Origin: Nitrospira sp.
GTDB lineage: Bacteria; Nitrospirota; Nitrospiria; Nitrospirales; Nitrospiraceae
Length of the DNA: 7,911 nt
Direction of reading: 5' to 3'
NCBI GenBank assembly: GCA_029858925.1
Contig: JAOUEB010000046.1
Coordinates: 1-7,911, forward strand
The translations under genes were made by a program, and so were the position numbers. Each line of letters opens with the position of its first letter. The first letter of the stretch is position 1. Shown here one piece after another: positions 1 through 5,238 of this stretch. The notes beneath the pieces were generated by a model. It was not told the DNA's origin and ran no database searches. It was given only the letters and a program-made list of their open reading frames with translations.

Positions 1-159
1 TTAACAAACGGCAAAATGATTGGCCACTATCGCGTACTGGATGACCTTATGGAAGGAATGAAGGTGGGGGCTATTTCCCGTTCTGATGTGGCGCACTTCA
101 TGGTGGCACAGGCGGAGCACCCGACCTACCTCGGCAAATATGTGGCGCTCACCTACTGA
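1..159 (+). CDS. NAD(P)-binding SDR/NmrA-like oxidoreductase, C-terminal fragment
   Basis: The reading frame is open from base 1 and ends at TGA 157-159, giving 52 residues. The gene begins outside the window. The fragment contains AISRSDVAHFM, then HPTYLGKYVALTY at the very end. This matches the C-terminus of atypical short-chain dehydrogenases of the NAD(P)H-binding (NmrA/YwnB/biliverdin-reductase-B-like) type, where 'I-R-x-D-V-A-x-F-M' follows the substrate-pocket loop and the protein ends in a short beta strand such as 'K-x-x-x-L-x-Y'. The Rossmann nucleotide-binding half is not in the window, so cofactor and substrate cannot be read. These proteins are normally soluble cytoplasmic reductases or NAD(P)H sensors. 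No terminator is obvious after the stop. Family assignment is by recognised pattern only. Confidence 0.7.
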   Translation, partial: LTNGKMIGHYRVLDDLMEGMKVGAISRSDVAHFMVAQAEHPTYLGKYVALTY

Positions 160-252
160 AACTGAAGGAAACAAAATGGGCGAATCCCTTAATCGGTCCC
201 TAGTCAGGCACCTGACTCTTAACGGTGCCTCCACGGATCCTCCGGTTATTTC

Positions 253-280
253 TTGCCATCTGGCTTCAATCCCATACAAT
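253..280 (+). promoter_or_regulatory. sigma70-like promoter for the secreted 4-Cys protein gene
   Basis: TTGCCA at 253-258 (5 of 6 to the -35 consensus) and TACAAT at 275-280 (5 of 6 to the -10 consensus) are separated by 16 bp. Transcription would start near 287, leaving a leader of about 90 nt before the ATG at 377. It lies in the 217-bp gap after the oxidoreductase gene. Assignment is by inspection only. Confidence 0.5.
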
Positions 281-376
281 TTGTGTGTGCGCCATCTCTG
301 GAGTTTGCTGAAGCAGCCTTGCAGATCCTTGTCGGGTATCAGCTTGAGGACCTACACAAAGGGAAGACGCAAAAAA

Positions 377-823
377 ATGAAAACAATTTACGCATTCGTT
401 CTGTTTGTTCTCGTGCTAGCGCCAACGGCTGCAAAGGCCGCGGATCATTGCACGAATGAGGCGATTGAACCGCTGGTTAGTCGTCTTGCCCAGGCTTGGG
501 CAACTCGGAAACTTGGCAGCCTGGACAAAGAAAAACCCTACCGTGGTTCTGTCCAGGTTGTGGTCGACCATTCAACCGCTGACAAATTCGAAGTGAAGGA
601 AAAACCAAATTTTGAGGCGATGGAACAGTGGTTGAGGTCGCAAGAACACAAAGGAGTCCCGGCACGAGAAACACGGCCACTTCTCTGGTGTGCAAAGGGG
701 CTTTGTGTTTTCGATTTCTCGGCTGGCATCGCCCATAATCACAGATACCTGCGAAAGGTCACGTACGGACATCATAATGGTTGTGTCTATATCAAGTCTG
801 TCTTCTTGCTCGATGGCGATTAA
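377..823 (+). CDS. Small secreted protein with four cysteines, unknown function
   Basis: The product is 148 residues. It starts with a typical Sec signal peptide: a Lys at position 2, a hydrophobic core (AFVLFVLVLAP), and a likely cleavage after A-K-A at residue 21. The mature chain of about 127 residues has Cys25, Cys105, Cys110 and Cys136, so two disulfides are possible, consistent with a periplasmic or exported location. The segment WCAKGLCVFDF and the C-terminal VYIKSVFLLDGD look like beta strands. I recognise no family. An in-frame ATG at 176 has a better Shine-Dalgarno (GAAGGAA), but it would bury the signal peptide behind about 67 residues that do not look like coding sequence. The start at 377, with GGGAAG at 361-366, is therefore preferred. 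By eye the gene is more AT-rich than its neighbours, which could mean horizontal acquisition. Confidence 0.75.
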   Translation: MKTIYAFVLFVLVLAPTAAKAADHCTNEAIEPLVSRLAQAWATRKLGSLDKEKPYRGSVQVVVDHSTADKFEVKEKPNFEAMEQWLRSQEHKGVPARETRPLLWCAKGLCVFDFSAGIAHNHRYLRKVTYGHHNGCVYIKSVFLLDGD

Positions 824-1380
824 AAACTGACATACAATGGCCGGATCCGTAATCCGCATTATTCATGAACACTTCTGCTCCAATCGCCGATCCGCTGCTC
901 CGGAGCACAGAGTTTCGAGTTTCGGGTTTCCTGTTTCGTGTTGTCAGAAAACACACTCCCAAAACACGTGACTCGAAACCCGGAACATGTTCTGCGACAA
1001 ACCGTCATGAGTAATGCGGGCTGAAGAATCGTTTGGGGGGCTCCTCAGAGCTTCACCGATACATGGCTTGGAAACTTTTCGGTGGCAGGGAAGTTGACAG
1101 TGCGTCCGCCACCGATCCGGAAATGTCTTGTGCGCATAGGAAATGGAGCGTCCGCAATGTACGCGGGTGAACAAAGGCCTTGTTATGACATCTCCAACAA
1201 TGATGAAACAAAGGCGCCTGGAGATTTGTTCTGACAGCGTTCAAGCGATGATGACAGGCACTTGCTGATGTGTCGCTGCCTTGCCCTACCCTTGAAGGGC
1301 TCGTCGACTGTCACAAGAAAAGGTGCTTGTCTTGCTGCTGCCGAAGGTAATTGTAAGAAAGGATTCCCAAGACCTGTGAT
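824..1380. other. Gene-poor spacer, 557 bp
   Basis: No convincing gene is present on either strand. Open frames are short, lack ribosome binding sites and show no family pattern. Two mini-ORFs on the plus strand look slightly coding-like but are unrecognised: one starting MAWKLFGGREVD near 1063, and one starting MTSPTMMKQRRLEI near 1187. They could be relics of a decayed gene. The left part holds a 12-bp perfect palindrome (896-907, TGCTCCGGAGCA) directly before a heptamer repeat block. The right part leads into the 3' end of the GGDEF remnant without a clear terminator. Confidence 0.6.
912..983. repeat. Degenerate heptamer array (GTTTCGN) with inverted copy
   Basis: Four tandem 7-mers lie at 912-939: GTTTCGA, GTTTCGG, GTTTCCT, GTTTCGT. 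After about 25 bp the complementary orientation appears (CTCGAAACCCGG, 972-983). The two arms can pair: CGGGTTTC (923-930) with GAAACCCG (975-982), then a symmetric 6x6 internal loop, then CGTGTT (937-942) with AACACG (963-968), closing a 20-nt loop. The result is a REP/REPIN-like palindromic structure in a gene-free spacer. No T-tract follows, so a rho-independent terminator is unlikely. A related 7-bp-period block occurs at 7704-7830. Confidence 0.65.
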
Positions 1381-1956
1381 TCAGTCAGGGGCGGGGAGCT
1401 GCGCTGTAGAATCTGCCGCCGCGGAGAACGCATCGATGGCCTGGCCTCGCTCGTCTTTGACATAGACGCTGCCTTTCGCGGCCTTGGCTCGTTGCTTCAG
1501 CTCCGAGGCGATCTTGCTCACATCACCGGGATGGGCGATGGGGACTCGTTCGTTGGTGACGACGGCGATTGACAGACTCATGATCGGAAACTGCTCCGTA
1601 TTCCCACGGCGGTCAACGGAGTCGATATAGCCCTTGAGGCGATCGTCCCGGTCATAAAAGTCCGGAATCACCAGATCGAAACGCTTGATGACGGTCTGGT
1701 AGATGGCGTCGATGCTATCCGGGCGGCTCATAAAGACACAATCATCTCCTCCGACATGGCCGACAAATCCCTCTGGACCGGCGAGTTCTCCCACCACCAT
1801 CGTAAGGATGCGGCAAGTTACGATGAGGACTTCATTTCCACGGCCATAGCCGTAGCGGTCGTTGAAGGATTTGAAATTGTCGATATCGATGTAGGCTAGC
1901 GCGAAGGGCTGGCTGCGTAGGGCTGGCTGCGTAGGGACTTGTTGGGTGCGTTGCTG
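1381..1956 (-). pseudogene. GGDEF-domain protein remnant, 5'-truncated, degenerate active site
   Basis: The minus-strand frame is open from just after an in-frame TGA (1957-1959) to the TGA at 1381-1383, about 191 codons. It contains a nearly complete GGDEF fold. The metal-site strand is ALAYIDIDNFKSFND (core at 1873-1890), then GFVGHVGGDDCVF (GGDD at 1741-1752), then the late strand FPIMSLSIAVVTNE and a final KGSVYVKD. Family knowledge: GGDEF domains make cyclic di-GMP from GTP. Here the signature reads GGDDC instead of GG(D/E)EF, no RxxD inhibitory site precedes it, and the N-terminal 'DxLTxLxNR' helix and any sensor domain are missing. The first ATG in frame (1800) lies after the metal-binding strand, so a product from it could not be a working cyclase. 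I infer a decayed gene or a non-catalytic relic. A shorter call of 1381-1800 is possible but less informative. Confidence 0.75.
1906..1933. repeat. Perfect 14-bp tandem duplication
   Basis: The unit GGGCTGGCTGCGTA occurs twice head to tail (1906-1919 and 1920-1933), followed by GGG. It sits at the 5' edge of the GGDEF remnant. Because 14 is not a multiple of 3, one copy shifts the reading frame. This looks like a slippage or unequal-exchange event in a gene no longer under selection. Confidence 0.85.
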
Positions 1957-2035
1957 TCAGAGTTCTTTGCGTTGAATGGCCTCATCGACTTCTTCAATGT
2001 CGGCCTCTAGACTTCGCCGGTCCGCTATAAAGATC

Positions 2036-2278
2036 ATGGATCAGGAATCACTCGCACAAATCCAGCACCTCATCGCTACAGCGACCGATACCATTCGTGG
2101 AGAACTCGCGGACTCCAAACGGCATGCCGGTGTTCTGACGGAAGGGCTCCGTCACGAACTCCAGCTTGTGGCCGAAGGATTTCAGATGCATCTCGACCGG
2201 CGTCACGCCGAAGATCGATCCTTTCTTGAAGAGCAGTTCCGAGAAACACGCGCACTCATCCAACTCTCATATGGCTAG
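2036..2278 (+). CDS. Short coiled-coil-type protein, possibly cut by an amber codon
   Basis: This encodes 80 residues beginning MDQESLAQIQHLI, almost entirely charged helix, with RHELQLVAEGFQMHLDRRH near residues 41-59 and FLEEQFRETRALIQLSYG at the end. It has no signal peptide or membrane segment. It resembles small helical proteins of unknown function that I associate with Nitrospira-type genomes. I do not know a function. The start at 2036 is chosen because the in-frame ATG at 1976 only reads antisense to the GGDEF remnant. No good Shine-Dalgarno site precedes either start. The frame stays open after the TAG (2276-2278) for 24 more helical codons with leucines at heptad-like spacing (ERVERLEQLVRTIEQHLGL) to a second TAG at 2351-2353. 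That suggests the ancestral protein was about 104 residues and this copy carries a nonsense mutation. It ends 27 bp before the convergent DUF5069 gene. Confidence 0.6.
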   Translation: MDQESLAQIQHLIATATDTIRGELADSKRHAGVLTEGLRHELQLVAEGFQMHLDRRHAEDRSFLEEQFRETRALIQLSYG

Positions 2279-2380
2279 ATTCAGGAACGTGTAGAGCGGT
2301 TGGAGCAGCTGGTTCGAACCATCGAACAGCATCTCGGCCTGACAGTTCAGTAGCACCCTGGAAAACACGAGTGTAGTGGT

Positions 2381-2821
2381 CTAAGCCGCGGGAGCTCGTC
2401 TCGGCACGGTCCGTCTCTCTTCCAAATCCTGGAGATCGGACCACGCGGTCAGGTCGGTGCGTGAGGGATCAACAGCGTCGAGGTATTTCTTGAACCTGGC
2501 CGCGCTCTCAGGAGAGCTCGGTCCGCGTGCCAGCAGGTTCCGATTCCATTCTTCCAACTCGGCAGGCGTGTGCGGCTTTGCCGCCTGCGCAAACCACGCC
2601 GCCACTCCTTTATCAGTAGAATTGGCCTTGACTGCAGCCGTGAACTGTTCGCTGGTGATTCCGGCGAATTCCAGCAGCCGCTCATCCATGGGACAGGGAT
2701 AGATATACTCGCCCTCGGTTCTGGCGAGAACGGCCCGGCACTTGTCGATCATGCGGGCCACATGGACGTGGCCCGCAATCTTGACGCTCATGCTTCTGGG
2801 AAAGTTCGTCCGCAAATCCAT
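2381..2821 (-). CDS. DUF5069 domain protein
   Basis: The product is 146 residues and is recognised as the DUF5069 family. It opens with MDLRTNFPRS, followed by GHVHVARMIDKCRA (residues 17-30), GEYIYPCPMDERLLEFAGI (37-55), a central AAWFAQ helix and the C-terminal RTDLTAWSDLQDLEE (121-135). These are the conserved stretches of the family. No catalytic function is established to my knowledge. The protein is soluble with no signal peptide. The start codon lies 2 bp after the stop of the upstream DUF3386 gene and no Shine-Dalgarno is visible (AAGCTCCTGTAACG precedes the ATG), so translation is probably coupled to the upstream gene. The C-terminal tail after residue 136 (RRTVPRRAPAA) is basic and variable. 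Confidence 0.88.
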   Translation of the reverse strand: MDLRTNFPRSMSVKIAGHVHVARMIDKCRAVLARTEGEYIYPCPMDERLLEFAGITSEQFTAAVKANSTDKGVAAWFAQAAKPHTPAELEEWNRNLLARGPSSPESAARFKKYLDAVDPSRTDLTAWSDLQDLEERRTVPRRAPAA

Positions 2822-2823
2822 CG

Positions 2824-3498
2824 TTACAGGAGCTTGTGATTTTTGAAGATCAGATGTTTGACGAAGACGGTGCCGTTTTCAAATGAGATGATCCGTCTGG
2901 TGGCCGGCAGGTCAGACGAGCCTAGGCGCGTATGGGTGTCGGTAAAGCTTTCCACGTTGTTCAGTTTGCCGTCAGTGGGCGAGTAGTAGTAGACGGTATA
3001 GCGGGTCGTCAGGTTCTTCTGATCCTGCGTGACGGCGCTGTCTTCGACATTGATCGTGAAGGCGAACGGGGTCATGCCCGGATGCGCCATCGTCCGATTG
3101 ATTTGCGTGATGCGGTCGTTCTTAACGCGATAAAACGAGTTCGAACCGTGGATGATGAGTTTGGTTCCCAAGGGGTGTCCGTCTTCTTCCATCGTCAAGG
3201 AGTATTTCCCATCCGACTCCTCAAAGCTGCGCGGACCCCGATGGACGGCGATCATGCCGAGTTGTTCTTGGGCCCACTTTTGCGTGTCGGCATCGCTAAG
3301 CTGGACCGAGACCTCACGCGGACCCTTGACCAGGACGGGGCCGCTGGTCTCCTTTCCATTGACGTTCACGGTGAGATCGGCGGTGAAACCGTTGAAGTCT
3401 TTTGGCCATCTGGCGGTGTTGTCAAATGCCCGGCGGAGTAGTTCGCGCGCGTTGGGATCGTCGGCTACGGTCGGCTGGTTGTGCTTCTGTTGGTCCAT
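2824..3498 (-). CDS. DUF3386 domain protein
   Basis: The product is 224 residues. The sequence follows the DUF3386 pattern: ARELLRRAFDNTARWPKDFNGFTADL near residues 17-42, then a beta-rich core containing HRGPRSFEESDGKYSL (86-101) and the segment FAFTINVEDS (145-154), then TRYTVYYYSP (165-174), FTDTHTRLGSSDLPATRRI (185-203), and a last strand ending at residue 224. The family is known mainly from cyanobacteria and some other lineages. Its biochemical role is undetermined. I see no signal peptide, so it is probably cytoplasmic. An alternative ATG at 3525 is in frame, but the start at 3498 has a textbook AGGAG 8 bp upstream and fits the family better. It is first in a two-gene unit with the DUF5069 gene. 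Confidence 0.85.
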   Translation of the reverse strand: MDQQKHNQPTVADDPNARELLRRAFDNTARWPKDFNGFTADLTVNVNGKETSGPVLVKGPREVSVQLSDADTQKWAQEQLGMIAVHRGPRSFEESDGKYSLTMEEDGHPLGTKLIIHGSNSFYRVKNDRITQINRTMAHPGMTPFAFTINVEDSAVTQDQKNLTTRYTVYYYSPTDGKLNNVESFTDTHTRLGSSDLPATRRIISFENGTVFVKHLIFKNHKLL

Positions 3499-3535
3499 GA
3501 TGTGTTCTCCTATGGGTGTCGACAAATAACAGTGG

Positions 3536-3565
3536 AGTATACACGCCGGTCCTCAGCACGCTCAA
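3536..3565 (-). promoter_or_regulatory. sigma70-like promoter for the DUF3386-DUF5069 unit
   Basis: Reading the minus strand, TTGAGC (3565-3560, 4 of 6) and TATACT (3541-3536, 5 of 6) are spaced 18 bp apart. Transcription would begin near 3529, about 30 nt before the chosen ATG at 3498. This supports the shorter start, because the ATG at 3525 would fall almost at the 5' end of the message. Confidence 0.45.
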
Positions 3566-3788
3566 TGGCGGATAGGGCCTCAATTCGATTATCGACTGCT
3601 TGCCCGTAGCGATCAGCTCTTGTCCTCGGCAAGGCACGCGTATTCGGGCGATGTCTCGACAATTTGTCATGAAGAGTACGGGCTAGAAAATGACGGCGGT
3701 TTTCAGTACACTTGCTCCAGATCGTTTGTCGATGTGTCCAGTTTGTTCGGCGCCGTCTGTGTAAGTCATCGCGTGTTTCGGGAGTGGC

Positions 3789-4199
3789 ATGGGAATTCTC
3801 GGTCGACTCTTCAGCATACCGTCGTTCGATGGAGCCGCGAATGCTCTGTTGGTTGAGTTGACCCTGCCGACCCTGACGGAATCCCAGCGCGTTGAGCTGA
3901 AGACCCGTGTGATCGAAATCTTTCAAAAGAGCGGCCCCTCCGATCTTTCTCAAGAAGCCGCGCTTCTCGGCCTGAACCAAGCGTCACGTCTGACTCAATT
4001 GAATTTCCTGGCCCTTGCGATGGACGAACTGGGGTTCGATCCTTGCCTCAAGAAGGAGATCCTGTTTAAAGTGAAGAACCCCTTTGATCCCAACTTGGCA
4101 GATGAGCATACCCTGCGAGCGGTTGCCCGGCGATTGAAGTGGAAACATGGTGTCGAGGCGTGGATCGGCAAGGAGCCGATCAACTTCGATACGTGGTAG
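3789..4199 (+). CDS. Conserved-looking hypothetical protein, 136 aa
   Basis: The product is 136 residues, unrecognised. It starts MGILGRLFSIPSFDG and has no signal peptide or membrane span. The body is predicted to be helical: LTESQRVELKTRVIEIFQKSG (residues 30-50), SQEAALLGLNQASRLTQLNFLALAMDELGFDP, and a final basic helix HTLRAVARRLKWKHGVEAW before the C-terminal tail INFDTW. A single Cys (86) and no metal-ligand cluster make an enzymatic role hard to infer. GGGAG (3780-3784) lies 4 bp before the ATG, a short but usable Shine-Dalgarno spacing. It is divergent from the DUF3386 unit, and the 290-bp gap between the two genes shows no clear promoter on this strand. skp follows 89 bp later but has its own promoter, so co-transcription is only possible, not shown. 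Confidence 0.78.
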   Translation: MGILGRLFSIPSFDGAANALLVELTLPTLTESQRVELKTRVIEIFQKSGPSDLSQEAALLGLNQASRLTQLNFLALAMDELGFDPCLKKEILFKVKNPFDPNLADEHTLRAVARRLKWKHGVEAWIGKEPINFDTW

Positions 4200-4222
4200 C
4201 GATATCGCCGCATGACAAGTGC

Positions 4223-4251
4223 TTGACAGGCCACACCCGCCTGGCTATTCT
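4223..4251 (+). promoter_or_regulatory. Near-consensus sigma70 promoter for skp
   Basis: A perfect -35 box TTGACA (4223-4228), a 17-bp spacer and TATTCT (4246-4251, 4 of 6 to TATAAT) lie between the upstream stop codon and the skp start. The predicted transcript would begin near 4258, giving a leader of about 30 nt that carries AAGGAG at 4277-4282. Confidence 0.65.
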
Positions 4252-4288
4252 TCACCGATTCACACACACTCTCTTGTAAGGAGCGTTC

Positions 4289-4840
4289 ATGAAAGTTTCT
4301 GTTGTACGAACACTGTGCGCTGTGGGACTGTCGGCCCTGGCATTCTTGACGTTCTCGTTCTCCAGCCATGCTGCTGAACCATTCAAGATGGGTGTGGTGG
4401 ATCCCCAGTCCGTTCTGGAAAAATCTAAAGCCGGAAAGAAAGCGCTCGACGGGTTGAAGGAGTATGTGTCCATCAGGCAAAAACTCCTGGCCAAGGACGA
4501 GGAAGATCTGCGCAATTATGAGAAGCAGCTGAAAGAGCAACTGCCCAAGCTGAGCGAGACGGAGAAAAAGGACAAGGAGGCGCAGTTCCGAACAAAAATT
4601 CAGGAGTACCAAAAGCTTGCACAGGAGTTCAATCAGGATCTACAGAAGAAACAAAAAGAGTTGGTGGATGAGTATATGAAGAAAATCTCGGTAGCCACCC
4701 AAACCGTGGCTGAAAAGGGAGGCTTCTCGCTGGTCGTCGACAAAGGAAGCGAGCAGACCGTGAAAATCGTGATCTACAACAAAGACACGATCGATCTGAC
4801 GGAACAGGTCGTCAAAGAGTTCGATCGAACGAATAAGTAG
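4289..4840 (+). CDS. skp: Skp/OmpH family periplasmic chaperone
   Basis: The product is 183 residues with a clear signal peptide: Lys2 and Arg7, a hydrophobic core, and likely cleavage after S-H-A at residue 28. The mature chain starts with the Skp/OmpH strand FKMGVVDPQSVLEKSKAGKK (32-51). It then has a long, highly charged helical hairpin (about 55-140) rich in Lys and Glu, and closes with GFSLVVDKGSEQTVKIVIYN (145-164) and a C-terminal helix. That is the usual layout: a small beta body that trimerises and coiled-coil tentacles. Family role: Skp holds unfolded outer-membrane proteins in the periplasm and delivers them to the BAM complex. AAGGAG 6 bp before the ATG sets the start. Unlike the common arrangement, neither bamA nor lpxD is adjacent. 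It may be one of several OmpH paralogues, so exact equivalence to E. coli Skp is inferred. Confidence 0.88.
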   Translation: MKVSVVRTLCAVGLSALAFLTFSFSSHAAEPFKMGVVDPQSVLEKSKAGKKALDGLKEYVSIRQKLLAKDEEDLRNYEKQLKEQLPKLSETEKKDKEAQFRTKIQEYQKLAQEFNQDLQKKQKELVDEYMKKISVATQTVAEKGGFSLVVDKGSEQTVKIVIYNKDTIDLTEQVVKEFDRTNK

Positions 4841-4857
4841 CGCCGATGGGCACACCG

Positions 4858-4883
4858 GCCGGTTATTCCATCGGATAACCGGC
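4858..4883. terminator. Hairpin between convergent skp and rhodanese genes
   Basis: A perfect 9-bp inverted repeat, GCCGGTTAT (4858-4866) and ATAACCGGC (4875-4883), encloses an 8-nt loop. It starts 17 bp after the skp stop and includes the stop codon and last codons of the minus-strand rhodanese gene. The position suits a shared bidirectional terminator. However, no T-run follows on either strand, so it may only stabilise 3' ends or assist Rho. A competing pairing exists between CCGATGG (4843-4849) and CCATCGG (4868-4874). Confidence 0.5.
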
Positions 4884-5228
4884 TTCCCGCCAAGCCTTGA
4901 TTCCCCCGTCCATCGAGACCACATTGACGTACCCCATCTGCTGCAAGGCATCGGCGGCAAGCGCTGACCGAAATCCTCCGCCGCAGTAGAGCACGATGTG
5001 GTCTTCTCTATTGGGGACTGCCGTCTCGATGTCGCGCTCGATAATTCCCTTGCCCAAATGCCGGGCCCCTCCGGCATGGTCTGCGGCAAACTCATGATCT
5101 TCGCGGATATCGATGAAGTGGAACGGTTCTCCCCGGTCAAGCCGTGCCTTTACCTCTACCACCGTGCACTCTTTCACACACTGCTTTGCGCGTTCCACCA
5201 GCCGTAAGAATCCCGGGTTGTGTTTCAT
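4863..5228 (-). CDS. Single-domain rhodanese-like sulfurtransferase
   Basis: The product is 121 residues and forms one rhodanese domain. FHFIDIREDHEFAADHAGGARHLGKGIIE (about 36-64) is the CH2A-like 'IDxRExxEFxxxHxxGA' signature. The active-site loop is YCGGGFRS with Cys82, followed by AADALQQMGYVNVVSMDGGIKAWREAGYP, the standard C-terminal end of the fold. Such proteins transfer sulfane sulfur through a Cys persulfide to acceptors such as thiols or cyanide. The physiological acceptor is not readable here. The loop has the usual six residues after Cys, as in sulfurtransferases rather than Cdc25-type phosphatases. It is cytoplasmic, with no signal peptide. The start at 5228 is set by GAAGGAA just upstream. 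The longer open frame to 5399 is only antisense or overlapping sequence from the radical SAM gene. It is second in an operon with that gene, 10 bp apart. Confidence 0.9.
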   Translation of the reverse strand: MKHNPGFLRLVERAKQCVKECTVVEVKARLDRGEPFHFIDIREDHEFAADHAGGARHLGKGIIERDIETAVPNREDHIVLYCGGGFRSALAADALQQMGYVNVVSMDGGIKAWREAGYPME

Positions 5229-5238
5229 CTGTATTCCT

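Noticed and set aside
86..376. N-terminal extension of the secreted protein gene, including an ATG at 176 with a good Shine-Dalgarno
   Set aside because: It would bury a clean signal peptide behind about 67 residues of non-coding character. The promoter at 253-280 also lies downstream of that ATG.
1094..1099. Perfect TTGACA in the 824-1380 spacer
   Set aside because: No -10 box at 16-18 bp and no gene downstream on that strand.
2932..3441. 169-residue plus-strand ORF opposite the DUF3386 gene
   Set aside because: Antisense shadow of a well-supported family member, and it has no ribosome-binding site.
3664..3689. TTGTCA ... TAGAAA as a promoter for the 136-residue gene
   Set aside because: The spacer is only 14 bp, too short for a normal sigma70 promoter.
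3995..4612. 205-residue minus-strand ORF opposite skp
   Set aside because: Leucine/isoleucine-rich shadow of the Lys/Glu-rich Skp coiled coil, with no family pattern.
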